The position numbers and the translations under genes were made by a program. Below, one piece after another: positions 1 to 9,117 of a stretch of DNA of 64,000 bases. Within the stretch, counting starts at the first letter, position 1. Each line of letters opens with the position of its first letter. The stretch lies in assembly GCF_002006755.1 (NCBI RefSeq), contig NZ_MVDO01000019.1, positions 1-64,000 on the forward strand. The letters are read 5' to 3'. Under the pieces are notes generated by a model. It saw only the letters and a list, made by a program, of their open reading frames with translations. It had not been told where the DNA came from and made no database searches. Source of the stretch: Wohlfahrtiimonas larvae (GTDB lineage Bacteria > Pseudomonadota > Gammaproteobacteria > Cardiobacteriales > Wohlfahrtiimonadaceae).

Positions 1-11
1 GTTGATATCAG

Positions 12-1253
12 ATGATGGTATCAAAGGATATAAAAGTGAAACAGGCGCAAGAAAATTTTCATATTAATACAGCTTGGTTGTGTGTTATTAGCTTGGCATT
101 TGCGGCCTTTGTTTTTAATACAACAGAGTTCATTCCTATTGCATTATTAAGTGATATTGGTCGTGACTTTGGAATGTCTGCCGCTGAAGCTGGGATTATG
201 ATCACTATTTATGCCTGGATTGTTGCTTTAGCATCATTGCCATTATTGTTAATGGTGGGCAATGTGGAGCGTAAGAGATTGCTATTGTTCATTTTTATCA
301 TATTTATTATTAGCCATGTTATTTGCTTTTTTGCTAATTCTTTTACTACTTTGATTGTTGGGCGTATTGGTATTGCCATCGCACATGCGATTTTTTGGTC
401 TATTACAGCAGCGTTGTCAGTACGAGTAGCGCCTGTTGGACGAAAATCCCAAGCACTTGGTATTCTTGCGACTGGTACAGCATTAGCAACGGTTTTAGGT
501 ATTCCTATTGGGCGATTAATTGGGCAGGCTATCGGTTGGCGTTATACTTTTTTATGCATAGGCATTTTAGCACTGATAACTTTGGTTGTATTAATGCGAG
601 TATTACCGAAGCTGCCAAGCCAAAATGCAGGATCATTAAAAAGTTTACCAATCATCTTTAAAAGACCTGCTTTAGTTGGTATTTTCATCTTAACGGCTAT
701 TTGTGTCACAGCACATTTTACTGCATATAGTTACATTGAGCCATTCGCAGAACAGATTGCCAATATTTCTGCAAATTATACAACATTATTATTGTTGGTA
801 TTTGGTGGTGCGGGCATTGTGGGAAGTGTTTTATTTAGTCGATACAATGGTCACAATCCTTTAGTTTTTTTACCGTTATCCATTGTGTTATTAACAATAT
901 GTACAGTGTTATTATTACCCATTGCCTCATCTGCTATTGCGTTATTTGTTCTTTTATTTTTCTGGGGGATTGCAAGCATGTGTGTGATGTTAGCACTTCA
1001 AGTTAAAGTATTAGATTTAGCATCCGATGCCACAGATGTTTCTATGTCCATTTTTTCTGGCATCTTTAACATCGGAATTGGTGCTGGCGCTTTGATTGGT
1101 AATATAGTGATCACGCAGATTAATCTCGCATCCATAGGTTTTGTTGGGGCAGGGATTAGCATAGTTGCTTTATTATTAGCACTATTTTTATTTAAACGCT
1201 ATCAGCAGCAGTTTTTAAGTGTAACAAACTCTAAAGGAGTTGTTACACATTAA
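12..1253 (+). CDS. sotB: SotB-like sugar/drug efflux MFS transporter
   Basis: This is a 413-residue major facilitator of the DHA1 type with about 12 hydrophobic segments. It matches SotB/YdeA from end to end as I remember the family: an N-terminal FNTTEFIPIALLSDIGRDFG stretch, a GIMITIYAWIVALASLP helix, VERKRLL in the first cytoplasmic loop, HAIFWSITAALSVR and ATGTALATVLGIPIGR in TM4-5, and ATDVSMSIFSGIFNIGIGAG near the C-terminus. SotB proteins export arabinose and IPTG-like sugars by proton antiport at the inner membrane; the real substrate here is not known. Two ATG codons lie in tandem at the start (12 and 15), and I kept the first. The gene converges on the YccS-like gene, with only 12 bases between the stop codons. 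A hairpin overlaps its last codons (about 1220-1247). Confidence 0.88.
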   Translation: MMVSKDIKVKQAQENFHINTAWLCVISLAFAAFVFNTTEFIPIALLSDIGRDFGMSAAEAGIMITIYAWIVALASLPLLLMVGNVERKRLLLFIFIIFIISHVICFFANSFTTLIVGRIGIAIAHAIFWSITAALSVRVAPVGRKSQALGILATGTALATVLGIPIGRLIGQAIGWRYTFLCIGILALITLVVLMRVLPKLPSQNAGSLKSLPIIFKRPALVGIFILTAICVTAHFTAYSYIEPFAEQIANISANYTTLLLLVFGGAGIVGSVLFSRYNGHNPLVFLPLSIVLLTICTVLLLPIASSAIALFVLLFFWGIASMCVMLALQVKVLDLASDATDVSMSIFSGIFNIGIGAGALIGNIVITQINLASIGFVGAGISIVALLLALFLFKRYQQQFLSVTNSKGVVTH

Positions 1254-1265
1254 AAATTAAGACCG

Positions 1266-3395
1266 TTAATGTTTGAGTATGATTTTATTAGATGTTTCAA
1301 TAATTTCAGGCAGAATCTGTAACATTAATTGTAATTGTGAAATGACTTGATAATCAATATTCGTATAATCATGATCATTGAAAGTATCAAGAATTTCTTG
1401 TAGAGCATTGCAGTATTCATGATTTTTTACATCATCAATTGTATGGAGATGTAATGCATCATGGATAAAATGTTCTATGTTATTAAACATTATTTGGATA
1501 TCAGGTGAAAGCTTAGATGCTCTATGTACACCTAAAGTTGCAATATAGCTAATGAAAGTATGATTCAGTGTTAAAAATCTAAAAGCTTGATCAATTAAAT
1601 CATGATCAACTTTGGGTTCGTTGGACATAATGCTAATTAATTCTGATAAATCAGCTGAGTTTTCATGTGCTTCACGGCGAGCATAACGATAGTCTACATT
1701 ATCAATACGAGATTCTTGGTATTGCCGATGTGTTTGCTTGAGGTAATTGGCATTATCATGGTTTGCAGTTTCTACCAAGCTTGGTAATGTGCGATATTTC
1801 CAATCCGGCCATAATAAAAAGACTGCTAATAATGCGCCCACAGAGCCTATGATGGTTGCAATGATTCGTGACCAAGCAACATCCCAAGAACTTTCACCCG
1901 TTAAGCTGAAACTAAAAAAGACCAATAAAGTAATGAATACTGTTGCAGAAGCTTGGCGAGAATTTTTAAATATAAAATAGAGCCAAGCACTTGTAATGAT
2001 GGCGAATATTTGGGTGGGTAATGTATTAAAAAGATATACAAAAAATACACCTAAAAAGATTCCAGAGATTGTCCCTGCAAATCGGATTAAAACTCGTTTT
2101 TGTGTTGTTGAATAATTGGGTTGGCAAATGACGAGAGCAGTCATTAATATCCAATAACCATGCGGCAGATGTGTTAATAAGATAATAATATACCCAATCG
2201 CAAACACTAAGCTAATACGTACAGAATGTCTAAATAGTGCGGATTTTAAAGTTAAATGTTTTTTAATACGATCATAAGCATCTTTAAAGCTAGAAACTTC
2301 ATCTTCCACTATATTATTATTGGTAGAATCTTGTGAAATATAGTTAACTTGATTGATCTGGCGAAATTGCTTATCTATTTCAGTTAAATTTTTCAGAATA
2401 TTTTGTAAGGTTAATCGTAATGAAATAGAAATGTCAGCATTTTGTATTGATTCATCGAGTAACTTAAAATATTTTTCAAATAAGTGATTATGATGATAAG
2501 GCTGGTGGTATTTAATGCTATCAGCAATTTGAGCACAAGCTTTACCTTGTAAGGATAATATGCGCGATATTCTAAATAGAATGTCACTATTTTTAAGTTG
2601 ATGACTTAATTTTTGGTAACTGATGTGAGAAGAGGTTGCACGTTCGTGAATATCTTGGGCAACAAAATAGTAATTCAACATAATGCGCACACGTTTATGG
2701 CCCTGATCACCACGTAAGCGATTAAATAATGAGCGCTTACTTTCATTCATAGATTTGATTAATGCTTGATTAATCGTGGTGAGTTCAGATGTTTGAATTT
2801 TAAAATCATCTGTTTCATCAGGATCAAACATGTGAGATTTTGCTTGTAAAAATTTGCCTAATGTTTTGAATGAATGATTTAAATATTCATGCGTAGTGCG
2901 AATGGGTTGAACGATGGATTCAATCCAAGCAATGAGACCATACCAAAGAGCACCCAATATAAGTAAACATGATAGAACGTATTGATCTTTAAATAATCCA
3001 ACACCTAACATTGTATAAGTAGCCATTAACAATGTACCAAGGGATATTACAGAAAATTTCTGTCCTAATGCGCCGATGATGGTGAAAAAGAAGCCAGATA
3101 AAATAAGTCCGATTAAAAATAACCCAGGATAGGGAAACAATAACTCTACAGAAAATGCTGCAATTGCAAAACAAGTCAATAATAATGATAAATTAACAAT
3201 GCGCTGTTTTGGGCTTGCATCAATATCTGCAATTGCTGCTGCAATCACGCCTAAGGTTAGCGGAATAGTCGCATGTATTTCACCTAAAAAAGCAGGAATC
3301 AGTGTCGTACCTAATAATGCGATAATGATACGAATACTAAAAAGAAGATTGCTGTGATAGAAAATCTTTTTGGTACGATCGGTTTGAATTTTCAT
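1266..3395 (-). CDS. yccS: YccS-like FUSC-family inner membrane protein
   Basis: This 709-residue protein has the YccS/YhfK architecture: an N-terminal block of about six membrane helices (residues about 15-165), a soluble helical region (about 165-390), a second membrane block (about 390-525, with the FUSC-like HSVRISLVFAIGYII and GYWILMTALVICQPNYS stretches) and a cytoplasmic helical tail. The length matches E. coli YccS (about 717). FUSC proteins are related to aromatic-acid efflux pumps and aluminium-activated malate transporters, but the substrate of YccS is not established. The gene is transcribed alone, convergent with the SotB-like gene and divergent from the 3518 operon. Confidence 0.83.
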   Translation of the reverse strand: MKIQTDRTKKIFYHSNLLFSIRIIIALLGTTLIPAFLGEIHATIPLTLGVIAAAIADIDASPKQRIVNLSLLLTCFAIAAFSVELLFPYPGLFLIGLILSGFFFTIIGALGQKFSVISLGTLLMATYTMLGVGLFKDQYVLSCLLILGALWYGLIAWIESIVQPIRTTHEYLNHSFKTLGKFLQAKSHMFDPDETDDFKIQTSELTTINQALIKSMNESKRSLFNRLRGDQGHKRVRIMLNYYFVAQDIHERATSSHISYQKLSHQLKNSDILFRISRILSLQGKACAQIADSIKYHQPYHHNHLFEKYFKLLDESIQNADISISLRLTLQNILKNLTEIDKQFRQINQVNYISQDSTNNNIVEDEVSSFKDAYDRIKKHLTLKSALFRHSVRISLVFAIGYIIILLTHLPHGYWILMTALVICQPNYSTTQKRVLIRFAGTISGIFLGVFFVYLFNTLPTQIFAIITSAWLYFIFKNSRQASATVFITLLVFFSFSLTGESSWDVAWSRIIATIIGSVGALLAVFLLWPDWKYRTLPSLVETANHDNANYLKQTHRQYQESRIDNVDYRYARREAHENSADLSELISIMSNEPKVDHDLIDQAFRFLTLNHTFISYIATLGVHRASKLSPDIQIMFNNIEHFIHDALHLHTIDDVKNHEYCNALQEILDTFNDHDYTNIDYQVISQLQLMLQILPEIIETSNKIILKH

Positions 3396-3454
3396 AACTA
3401 TTTTGTATGCTCAGAATGATTTTATTGGCTATTTTACTAAATTTTACAGGTAAT

Positions 3455-3481
3455 TTGATAAAACTATTTTAGCTGTATAAT
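3455..3481 (+). promoter_or_regulatory. Candidate sigma-70 promoter of the 3518-8196 operon
   Basis: TTGATA (3455-3460) and a perfect TATAAT (3476-3481) are separated by 15 bases, with TG directly before the -10. Initiation near 3488 would leave a leader of about 30 bases before the ATG at 3518. The short spacer is the weak point. Confidence 0.5.
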
Positions 3482-3517
3482 GTTGACATCAGGATTATCA
3501 AGCTGGATGGATTACAA

Positions 3518-4675
3518 ATGAAGCAAAATGGATTGAAGTATTCACTTATGACACTAATTTTATCAGTGTACATTGGGCAAATATGTGCAGCACAATTAGA
3601 CCATAAAGGCTTAAGCATTTTAGATAAAGCAGAAAGTGTTTTAGGCGAATCTTTTAATCTACCTGAAAGCCAGTGGTTTGGTCGTGATAAAGTATCTGCT
3701 AATGCTGATATTGATGATTACTTAGATGATTTAATTATACGTTTAGAATTGCCTGAATTGGTTGGCCTTCGTCAAAATTACTTTAAAGTGGAAAAACGCA
3801 TTGGTGAAGAGCGTAAAATTTTACGTGATTTACGTGAAAAACGTCTTTTTTCTGTATCAGAAGAAGCCAGTACTTTGATGAAATACACGCCCACAGATAC
3901 ATTGAAAACTTGGACGGCATCAACGCGTGCGGACTTTGATCAATTGATTGAGGCACATGAAAAAAATTTACTTGAATTAGAAACCAGTTTATTGGAATTG
4001 CGTAGCAGTATGAGTGATGAACTGGCAAAAGCTGGTGTACAGTTAGATGCTGAGCAGTTAGATTTTCTCTATACGACAGTGACAGGCGAAGATACAATTC
4101 GCGCCATTATGTTATTTAATAGTGCAACAGCTGTATCTAAGCAGTTACAACATTTAATGGAAACCAATGCGCAAGATTTTGATGCTGTTAAACGCTATTA
4201 TGGTATGGCTACGATTTTACATCGTATGGTTGTAAAAATTCAGGAAAATTTTATTTATAAGTTAGAAAAAGTATATATGGTGCAGCTGGATAGCTATAAA
4301 ATTGAGGCCAGAAAAAGTTTAGAGGATGCAAAACGCCTAAAAACAACAGCAGATAAAGAGCAGCGTAAAATTTTAGATAAGAATATCGAAGCGAATCAAT
4401 TGGCTTTGGAAGCAATAGATCGCTATATGAAATATCTACAAGATCAAGCAAAGAATGCTCAAGCAATTTTGAAGAAGGCTCAATCTCGTGAAGCTATTGC
4501 TATGAATACTTATTCTACTGTTAAAGTATCTTTAGATGTTTTGTCATTGATGCAGGATAGTCAGCGTGATTTTCAGGCATTTTCTTCAATGCAAGTACCT
4601 GAGATTGTACCGTTTGATAATCCAGAGATTAGAAAAGAATTTTTAAATATTACACAAAAACTTAATCAGTCATAA
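3518..4675 (+). CDS. Exported coiled-coil protein of unknown function
   Basis: I do not recognise this 385-residue protein. It opens with a typical signal peptide (MKQNG then a hydrophobic run to about residue 25, cleavage likely near CAA|QLD). The mature part is almost entirely charged and helical, with heptad-like stretches at about residues 90-170 and 240-325, so it is probably a periplasmic coiled-coil rod. No enzymatic motif is visible. It is the first gene of a same-strand set with the Na/Pi-type carrier (gap 89 bases) and a two-TM protein, and a promoter-like sequence precedes it. The context suggests a periplasmic partner of those membrane proteins; this is inference only. Confidence 0.75.
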   Translation: MKQNGLKYSLMTLILSVYIGQICAAQLDHKGLSILDKAESVLGESFNLPESQWFGRDKVSANADIDDYLDDLIIRLELPELVGLRQNYFKVEKRIGEERKILRDLREKRLFSVSEEASTLMKYTPTDTLKTWTASTRADFDQLIEAHEKNLLELETSLLELRSSMSDELAKAGVQLDAEQLDFLYTTVTGEDTIRAIMLFNSATAVSKQLQHLMETNAQDFDAVKRYYGMATILHRMVVKIQENFIYKLEKVYMVQLDSYKIEARKSLEDAKRLKTTADKEQRKILDKNIEANQLALEAIDRYMKYLQDQAKNAQAILKKAQSREAIAMNTYSTVKVSLDVLSLMQDSQRDFQAFSSMQVPEIVPFDNPEIRKEFLNITQKLNQS

Positions 4676-4764
4676 TGTATTTGGGGTATAAATATTCCCT
4701 AAAACAAAATATTATCGCTACAATGGTAGCTCTCAATTAGTAATCTTCGTTCAATCAGTGGTGT

Positions 4765-6702
4765 ATGGATAAGAATCAAATTCGTAATGCGCTATTTTTA
4801 TCAGTCGCAGCAATACTTTTATATTCATTTAAAGGCAATCCAAGCTGGATTGAGCTGTGCTCTGGTTTAGCATTTTTCTTATTTGGTATGCAGTGTATGA
4901 CAGATGGTTTACAGCAATTAGCAGGCGGTAAACTTGAAAAGCTATTAGCTAAAAGTACATCTAAACGCTGGAAAGGTTTGGTGTTTGGTATTGCATCGAC
5001 GATGATTTTGCAATCCACAACGATAGTTTCACTATTAATCATTGCTTTTATTAGTTCATCATTGATCACCTTAGCTGGTGGTTTTATGATCATGTTAGGG
5101 GCATATTTAGGATCAAGTACAGGTGTTTGGTTATTGGCTATGGCAGGGCAAAGCGTAAGCTTAGCACCTTTTGCATATCCACTACTTGTGTTAGGTGTTT
5201 TAGCATCGTTCAATGGTGAAAAGAGTAAAGCATTAGGGCGTGTTGTCTTGGGGATTGCTTTTATCTTTTTAGCCATTACTCATATGAAAAATGGTTTTTC
5301 TGATTTTACGACAGATTTTGATTTAACAACTTTTCAGATATCCGGTATCCAACGATTCTTAATTTTAATTGTAGTGGGCTTTTTAGCAACAATGGTTTTG
5401 CAATCAAGCCATGCAACGATTATGTTGATATTAACAGCATTAGGCTTAAAACAAATTTCCTTGGATGATAGTTTTATTTTAACCGTTGGCGCCATCTGGG
5501 GCAGTACAGTAACAACTGCAGTGATTGGTTTTATTGGAGGAAGTCGAGAAGGCAAGCGGTTGGCAATTGCCCATATCCTTTTTAACTTTACAACGGGTTC
5601 ATTAGCATTAATTCTTTTGCATCCATTGACTTATATTGTTTTGTTTTTAGGGCAGCGGCTAGATTTAGATCATTTAACTCAGTTAGCCGTTTTCCATACA
5701 TTGTTTAATGTATTGGGCGTTTCTATTTTTTGGCAATTACAACGTAGGTTAATTGCTTGGTTAGAGAAGATCGTACCCAATGAAGTTAAATCTCCTGTTG
5801 TTGTGGAAACGGCCGAAACAGTTTATGAACCCATTGAATTAGATAAATCTATTCAGCCTAAATATTTACGTGAACAATCATTAGGTGTACCGCCTGCTGC
5901 AGTTGGAGCTGTATTTAAAGAAGTTCAGCATTTAGGTGAAGTCAGTAGTGAAGTATTGTGCTTATCTTTAAATATTCCTTTAGAGGATGTTACGAAAGAA
6001 ACTTTTGATGAACTCTGTTTTTTAGAGAGCCATGCTAAAGCATCGGTGGATGCGAATATTTTATATAAACGTTACGTTAAGGGACTATATGGCGATATCT
6101 TAATCTATATGAGTCGCATAGATTTTTCAGACTCAGAAGATGCGGATTATTACCAAGATTATTTGTTAAATTGCCAAATGGTGGCTTTATCGTTGGTGGA
6201 TGCGGTTAAATCTAGCCGACATTTACAGAAGAATTTTAATCGATATTTAACAGTACACGATAGTATTATGCGTGATTTTTATCAGGATTTAAAATTATTT
6301 GTTTATACAAATATGCGCTCACTGTACGCAATTTATAGCACTTTAGAAGATGATCTAACAGACCCTATCAAACGAGAAGAAGTGCTATTAAAAATTGATG
6401 GTTTATTAGAAAAAAGTAAGCAGTTTGAGCGTGTATTTCGTCGAGAGCTATTTTTGGCAAGTAGTCATGAAGAGGTGAATGCTTTTAGTACAAGTTCTGT
6501 GATGAATGATTTAAGTTATTGCCGACGTTTAATTAAAAGCTTGTATGGAATTTTACGTTTAACCATTGAAAGCCAAGCTTATCCTTTTGTAAATAGCGAT
6601 GAAACAAAAAATGAAAAAGAGGCTGAACCTGTGATGGCTGAAGATATCGATGTAAATTTACATCATATTACGGAACAAGAGGTTCAGACAGATGTAAAAT
6701 AG
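4765..6702 (+). CDS. Na/Pi-cotransporter (NptA/PhoU-tail) family protein
   Basis: This 645-residue protein has a membrane half (residues about 1-345) with the duplicated Na/Pi cotransporter fold. The two signature repeats are MILQSTTIVSLLII near residue 83 and VLQSSHATIMLIL near residue 213, so the first carries QST where QSS is usual. Residues about 375-610 are a cytoplasmic, acidic, helical region resembling the PhoU-like domain found in the YjbB/NptA group. The family exports or co-transports phosphate with sodium. It sits between two proteins of unknown function; the stop at 6702 is 15 bases before the next start, so co-translation is likely. No pho-type regulator is nearby, so a phosphate role is family knowledge, not shown here. 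Confidence 0.82.
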   Translation: MDKNQIRNALFLSVAAILLYSFKGNPSWIELCSGLAFFLFGMQCMTDGLQQLAGGKLEKLLAKSTSKRWKGLVFGIASTMILQSTTIVSLLIIAFISSSLITLAGGFMIMLGAYLGSSTGVWLLAMAGQSVSLAPFAYPLLVLGVLASFNGEKSKALGRVVLGIAFIFLAITHMKNGFSDFTTDFDLTTFQISGIQRFLILIVVGFLATMVLQSSHATIMLILTALGLKQISLDDSFILTVGAIWGSTVTTAVIGFIGGSREGKRLAIAHILFNFTTGSLALILLHPLTYIVLFLGQRLDLDHLTQLAVFHTLFNVLGVSIFWQLQRRLIAWLEKIVPNEVKSPVVVETAETVYEPIELDKSIQPKYLREQSLGVPPAAVGAVFKEVQHLGEVSSEVLCLSLNIPLEDVTKETFDELCFLESHAKASVDANILYKRYVKGLYGDILIYMSRIDFSDSEDADYYQDYLLNCQMVALSLVDAVKSSRHLQKNFNRYLTVHDSIMRDFYQDLKLFVYTNMRSLYAIYSTLEDDLTDPIKREEVLLKIDGLLEKSKQFERVFRRELFLASSHEEVNAFSTSSVMNDLSYCRRLIKSLYGILRLTIESQAYPFVNSDETKNEKEAEPVMAEDIDVNLHHITEQEVQTDVK

Positions 6703-6717
6703 TATAAAGAGGTGCAC

Positions 6718-8196
6718 ATGATTAAGGAATCATTGAAAATCCATGGCCACCGTCAGTTTGAGATTAAGCAACGTGTCTCGTTTGATCATGCCAAAACAAA
6801 AAATATTAAATACCAAGTGGAAACTTATTTCTTTTTACCCGTTGCGTTACAAATCAATCCACAATCATATTCCACAAAAGAATTTCAAAAATCTTTAAAA
6901 AATTATGTTCGATTAAGTCCAGCAACTCACAAATTGAAGTATTTTTATAAAAAAAAGGGAATGTTGGAAAAACTATCGATTGAGTTAGAACATTGGTCAA
7001 TAGAATCACCAGAGATTGAATATTATGAAAATGCATTAAAAAGAGTAGCATTAACTTATAAGCGTAGTTTACGTTTGGCAGTTAAATCTCTGTTAAAAGC
7101 ACCGAATCAAAAAACAGAAGATAATATTCTTCAATTATTATTGGATATTGAGAAAACGATCAAGGCTTATCGAGAATTAGAAATAAAGTGTCGGTCAATA
7201 GAAAAAAAGATCACTTCTAATGCTTTTGAGTATTGTGATGAGTATATTTCATGGGTAACAACATTCTATTTACGCAAGCTTATTACAGAGCGAGCCATTC
7301 CTTGTCGTGCTGAGATTAGCCATGCATGGAGAGAAGAAATCAACTATCGTGAACAGGAATATCCAGAAAGCATTGCAAAACCGGGCGAAAGCAATGAAGA
7401 GGTATTACATCGTTGGAGTTCTCTGCGTAGATATATTAATCGTTATCTTTTTTTAGATATTAATCATCGTAAAGGCGCCCCTTTATTATTGCATACGATC
7501 TATGCAACAATTGCGGCTATTTCTATGAGTATTACATTATTTGTCATGTTGAATATTCGTGGTGGACAATATGCGGATATCAGTATGAAAGTATTCATTG
7601 CACTTGTCTTAGCTTATATTTTTAGAGATCGTTTTAAAGATATTAGTAAGCGTAAAATGCAACAGTGGTTTCAGCGCTGGTTACCAGATCGTAAGTTGTT
7701 AATTTATAAGGAAGGTGTTAAAAGCCCTATTGGCATTTGCAAAGAGTCTTTTAGGTTTATTTATTATGGTATTTTGCCAGATGATGTTAAGGCGGTTTAT
7801 CAGCAAGCTAATGATGGCTTCTTAACTTATACCGAAAAGGATGTCGATATTCTTTTTTATAAAAAAGAAGTTCATTTGAAAAATCAGCCAAATTTATTTG
7901 AAAAAACGCGTTTTCCTATTGCTGATATTTCTCGTTTTAATATATCAGATTATCTGCGTTATATTGATATTGCATTCGAAGAATTGCCTTTTTTAGAAGA
8001 AGATGAAACTCCAGTATTGGGTGAGAAAATTTATCATGTGTATATGATTCGACGAATTCGTTTAAATAGTGATCAAAATGTTGCCACAGAGTTAGTTCGG
8101 TTGGTGATTAATGTTGATGGTATTAAAAGATTAGAAGTCCTAAAATCTTTAGACTTTTCTAAAGAACAAGATGCTTCTTTTCAAGATTTACAATAA
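6718..8196 (+). CDS. Two-TM membrane protein of unknown function
   Basis: This 492-residue protein is not one I recognise. A soluble, basic, helical N-terminal half (to about residue 260) is followed by two adjacent membrane segments (about 262-282 and 292-308) and a C-terminal soluble domain of about 180 residues rich in aromatic and acidic residues. I chose the ATG at 6718 because an AAAGAGG Shine-Dalgarno lies five bases upstream; a GTG six bases earlier overlaps that site. It directly follows the Na/Pi-type carrier and probably belongs to the same transcript. No catalytic motif is visible, and the topology suggests both soluble halves face the cytoplasm. Confidence 0.72.
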   Translation: MIKESLKIHGHRQFEIKQRVSFDHAKTKNIKYQVETYFFLPVALQINPQSYSTKEFQKSLKNYVRLSPATHKLKYFYKKKGMLEKLSIELEHWSIESPEIEYYENALKRVALTYKRSLRLAVKSLLKAPNQKTEDNILQLLLDIEKTIKAYRELEIKCRSIEKKITSNAFEYCDEYISWVTTFYLRKLITERAIPCRAEISHAWREEINYREQEYPESIAKPGESNEEVLHRWSSLRRYINRYLFLDINHRKGAPLLLHTIYATIAAISMSITLFVMLNIRGGQYADISMKVFIALVLAYIFRDRFKDISKRKMQQWFQRWLPDRKLLIYKEGVKSPIGICKESFRFIYYGILPDDVKAVYQQANDGFLTYTEKDVDILFYKKEVHLKNQPNLFEKTRFPIADISRFNISDYLRYIDIAFEELPFLEEDETPVLGEKIYHVYMIRRIRLNSDQNVATELVRLVINVDGIKRLEVLKSLDFSKEQDASFQDLQ

Positions 8197-8214
8197 TATA
8201 CAACTCAGTAAAAT

Positions 8215-8228
8215 ATGATATATATCAA
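8215..8228. promoter_or_regulatory. Possible FNR/ANR-like box
   Basis: ATGAT-ATAT-ATCAA differs at one base from the FNR consensus TTGAT-N4-ATCAA and contains a perfect 12-base palindrome. It lies about 190 bases upstream of the RidA-like gene. In AT-rich DNA such a match can arise by chance. Confidence 0.25.
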
Positions 8229-8329
8229 TAATATGTGATATTTTTTTTTTGAAAAAAATGATGATTTCTTATGCCAAGAGTACACGTAAAGCTATATTCA
8301 CGGTATAGTAGTACCCGGAATGTGATTTG

Positions 8330-8380
8330 ACATAAATCATATTTACCGCAATTTATGTGAATTATATGATCGTTGATCAT
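8330..8380. promoter_or_regulatory. Paired inverted repeats upstream of the RidA-like gene
   Basis: ACATAAAT (8330-8337) and ATTTATGT (8351-8358) form an 8-base inverted repeat with a 13-base spacer. Directly after it, ATGATC-GTT-GATCAT (8366-8380) is a second perfect inverted repeat. Together they cover the 33-83 bases upstream of the start codon, where an operator or leader structure would sit. No regulator is known for them. Confidence 0.4.
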
Positions 8381-8412
8381 TTACATGAGAAAGCAATTAG
8401 TTAAGGATTTAT

Positions 8413-8874
8413 ATGAAAAAGACATTAGCAGCATTAATTTGTGCATCAACTATTATGGGTGGCGCTATGGCAGAAAATATTGTGCGTACACCAGCACCTG
8501 GCAATTTTCCAATTTCAACTGTAGTTGAAGTTCCTAGCGCTGTTAAAACTTATTATTTAAGTGGTGTTGTACCTGCAAAACAGGAAGATGGTACTTTTGG
8601 TAATACAGAAGCTCAAACTGTTAGCGTTTTAAAAGGTATTGAAGCGCAATTGAAGGCAAAAGGTTTGGAAATGTCTGATATTGTTAAAATGCAAGTGTAT
8701 TTAGTGACAGATCCAGCTGTGGGTAAAATGGATTTTGATGGCTTTATGAAAGGTTATTCTCAGTTCTTTGGTACTGAAGCACAACCTAATACGCCTGCTC
8801 GTTCAGCATTTGAAGTTAAGGCTCTATACTTACCAGAATGGTTTGTTGAAATCGAAGTGATCGCAGTTAAATAA
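8413..8874 (+). CDS. RidA-family protein with signal peptide
   Basis: This 153-residue protein joins a cleavable signal peptide (residues 1-20, MKKTLAALICAS... ending AMA|E) to a complete RidA/YjgF domain. The conserved NTPARSAFEV segment keeps the arginine that binds the carboxylate of imine intermediates, and the IEVIAVK ending is typical. Cytoplasmic RidA hydrolyses reactive enamines/imines from PLP enzymes. Exported members exist but their role is unclear. A good AAGGA ribosome site precedes the ATG, paired inverted repeats lie upstream and a strong terminator follows, so it is probably a single-gene unit between the two envelope modules. Confidence 0.88.
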   Translation: MKKTLAALICASTIMGGAMAENIVRTPAPGNFPISTVVEVPSAVKTYYLSGVVPAKQEDGTFGNTEAQTVSVLKGIEAQLKAKGLEMSDIVKMQVYLVTDPAVGKMDFDGFMKGYSQFFGTEAQPNTPARSAFEVKALYLPEWFVEIEVIAVK

Positions 8875-8904
8875 TTTACCTTTAGGTTAATTACACACAA
8901 TTCT

Positions 8905-8932
8905 AAATAGCGCTTTCGGGCGCTATTTTTTT
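8905..8932 (+). terminator. Rho-independent terminator of the RidA-like gene
   Basis: A perfect 9-base stem AAATAGCGC/GCGCTATTT with a 6-base loop is followed by an unbroken T run. It separates the RidA unit from the YqiJ-YqiK-ATPase module. Confidence 0.85.
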
Positions 8933-9117
8933 ATTTGATATTTGAACAGTGTTTATTATATAATTCATTCATGATTTTATGACGTTGACTAAAGTTAGAA
9001 AAATATAAATAAAAAATATTGTTTAGTTAAATTTTTTTTATAATGTGCTATATTTCGTTGCCAATAGAGCGCCAAATGGTATAACCAGTCAAAAACTGAA
9101 TAAGGAACAGTAGCTGT

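Noticed and set aside
1220-1247. Hairpin at the 3' end of the SotB-like gene as a terminator
   Set aside because: The stem (GTGTAACAA...TTGTTACAC) has a bulge, overlaps the coding end and lacks a T run on the plus strand; not strong enough to call.
4776-5276. 166-codon frame antisense to the Na/Pi-type carrier
   Set aside because: Full overlap with a well-supported gene and no recognisable protein; a shadow of membrane-helix codons.
8215-8228. FNR box as evidence of anaerobic regulation of the RidA-like gene
   Set aside because: Only one near-match in AT-rich DNA, too far from the start without a mapped promoter; kept as a low-confidence site, not a finding.
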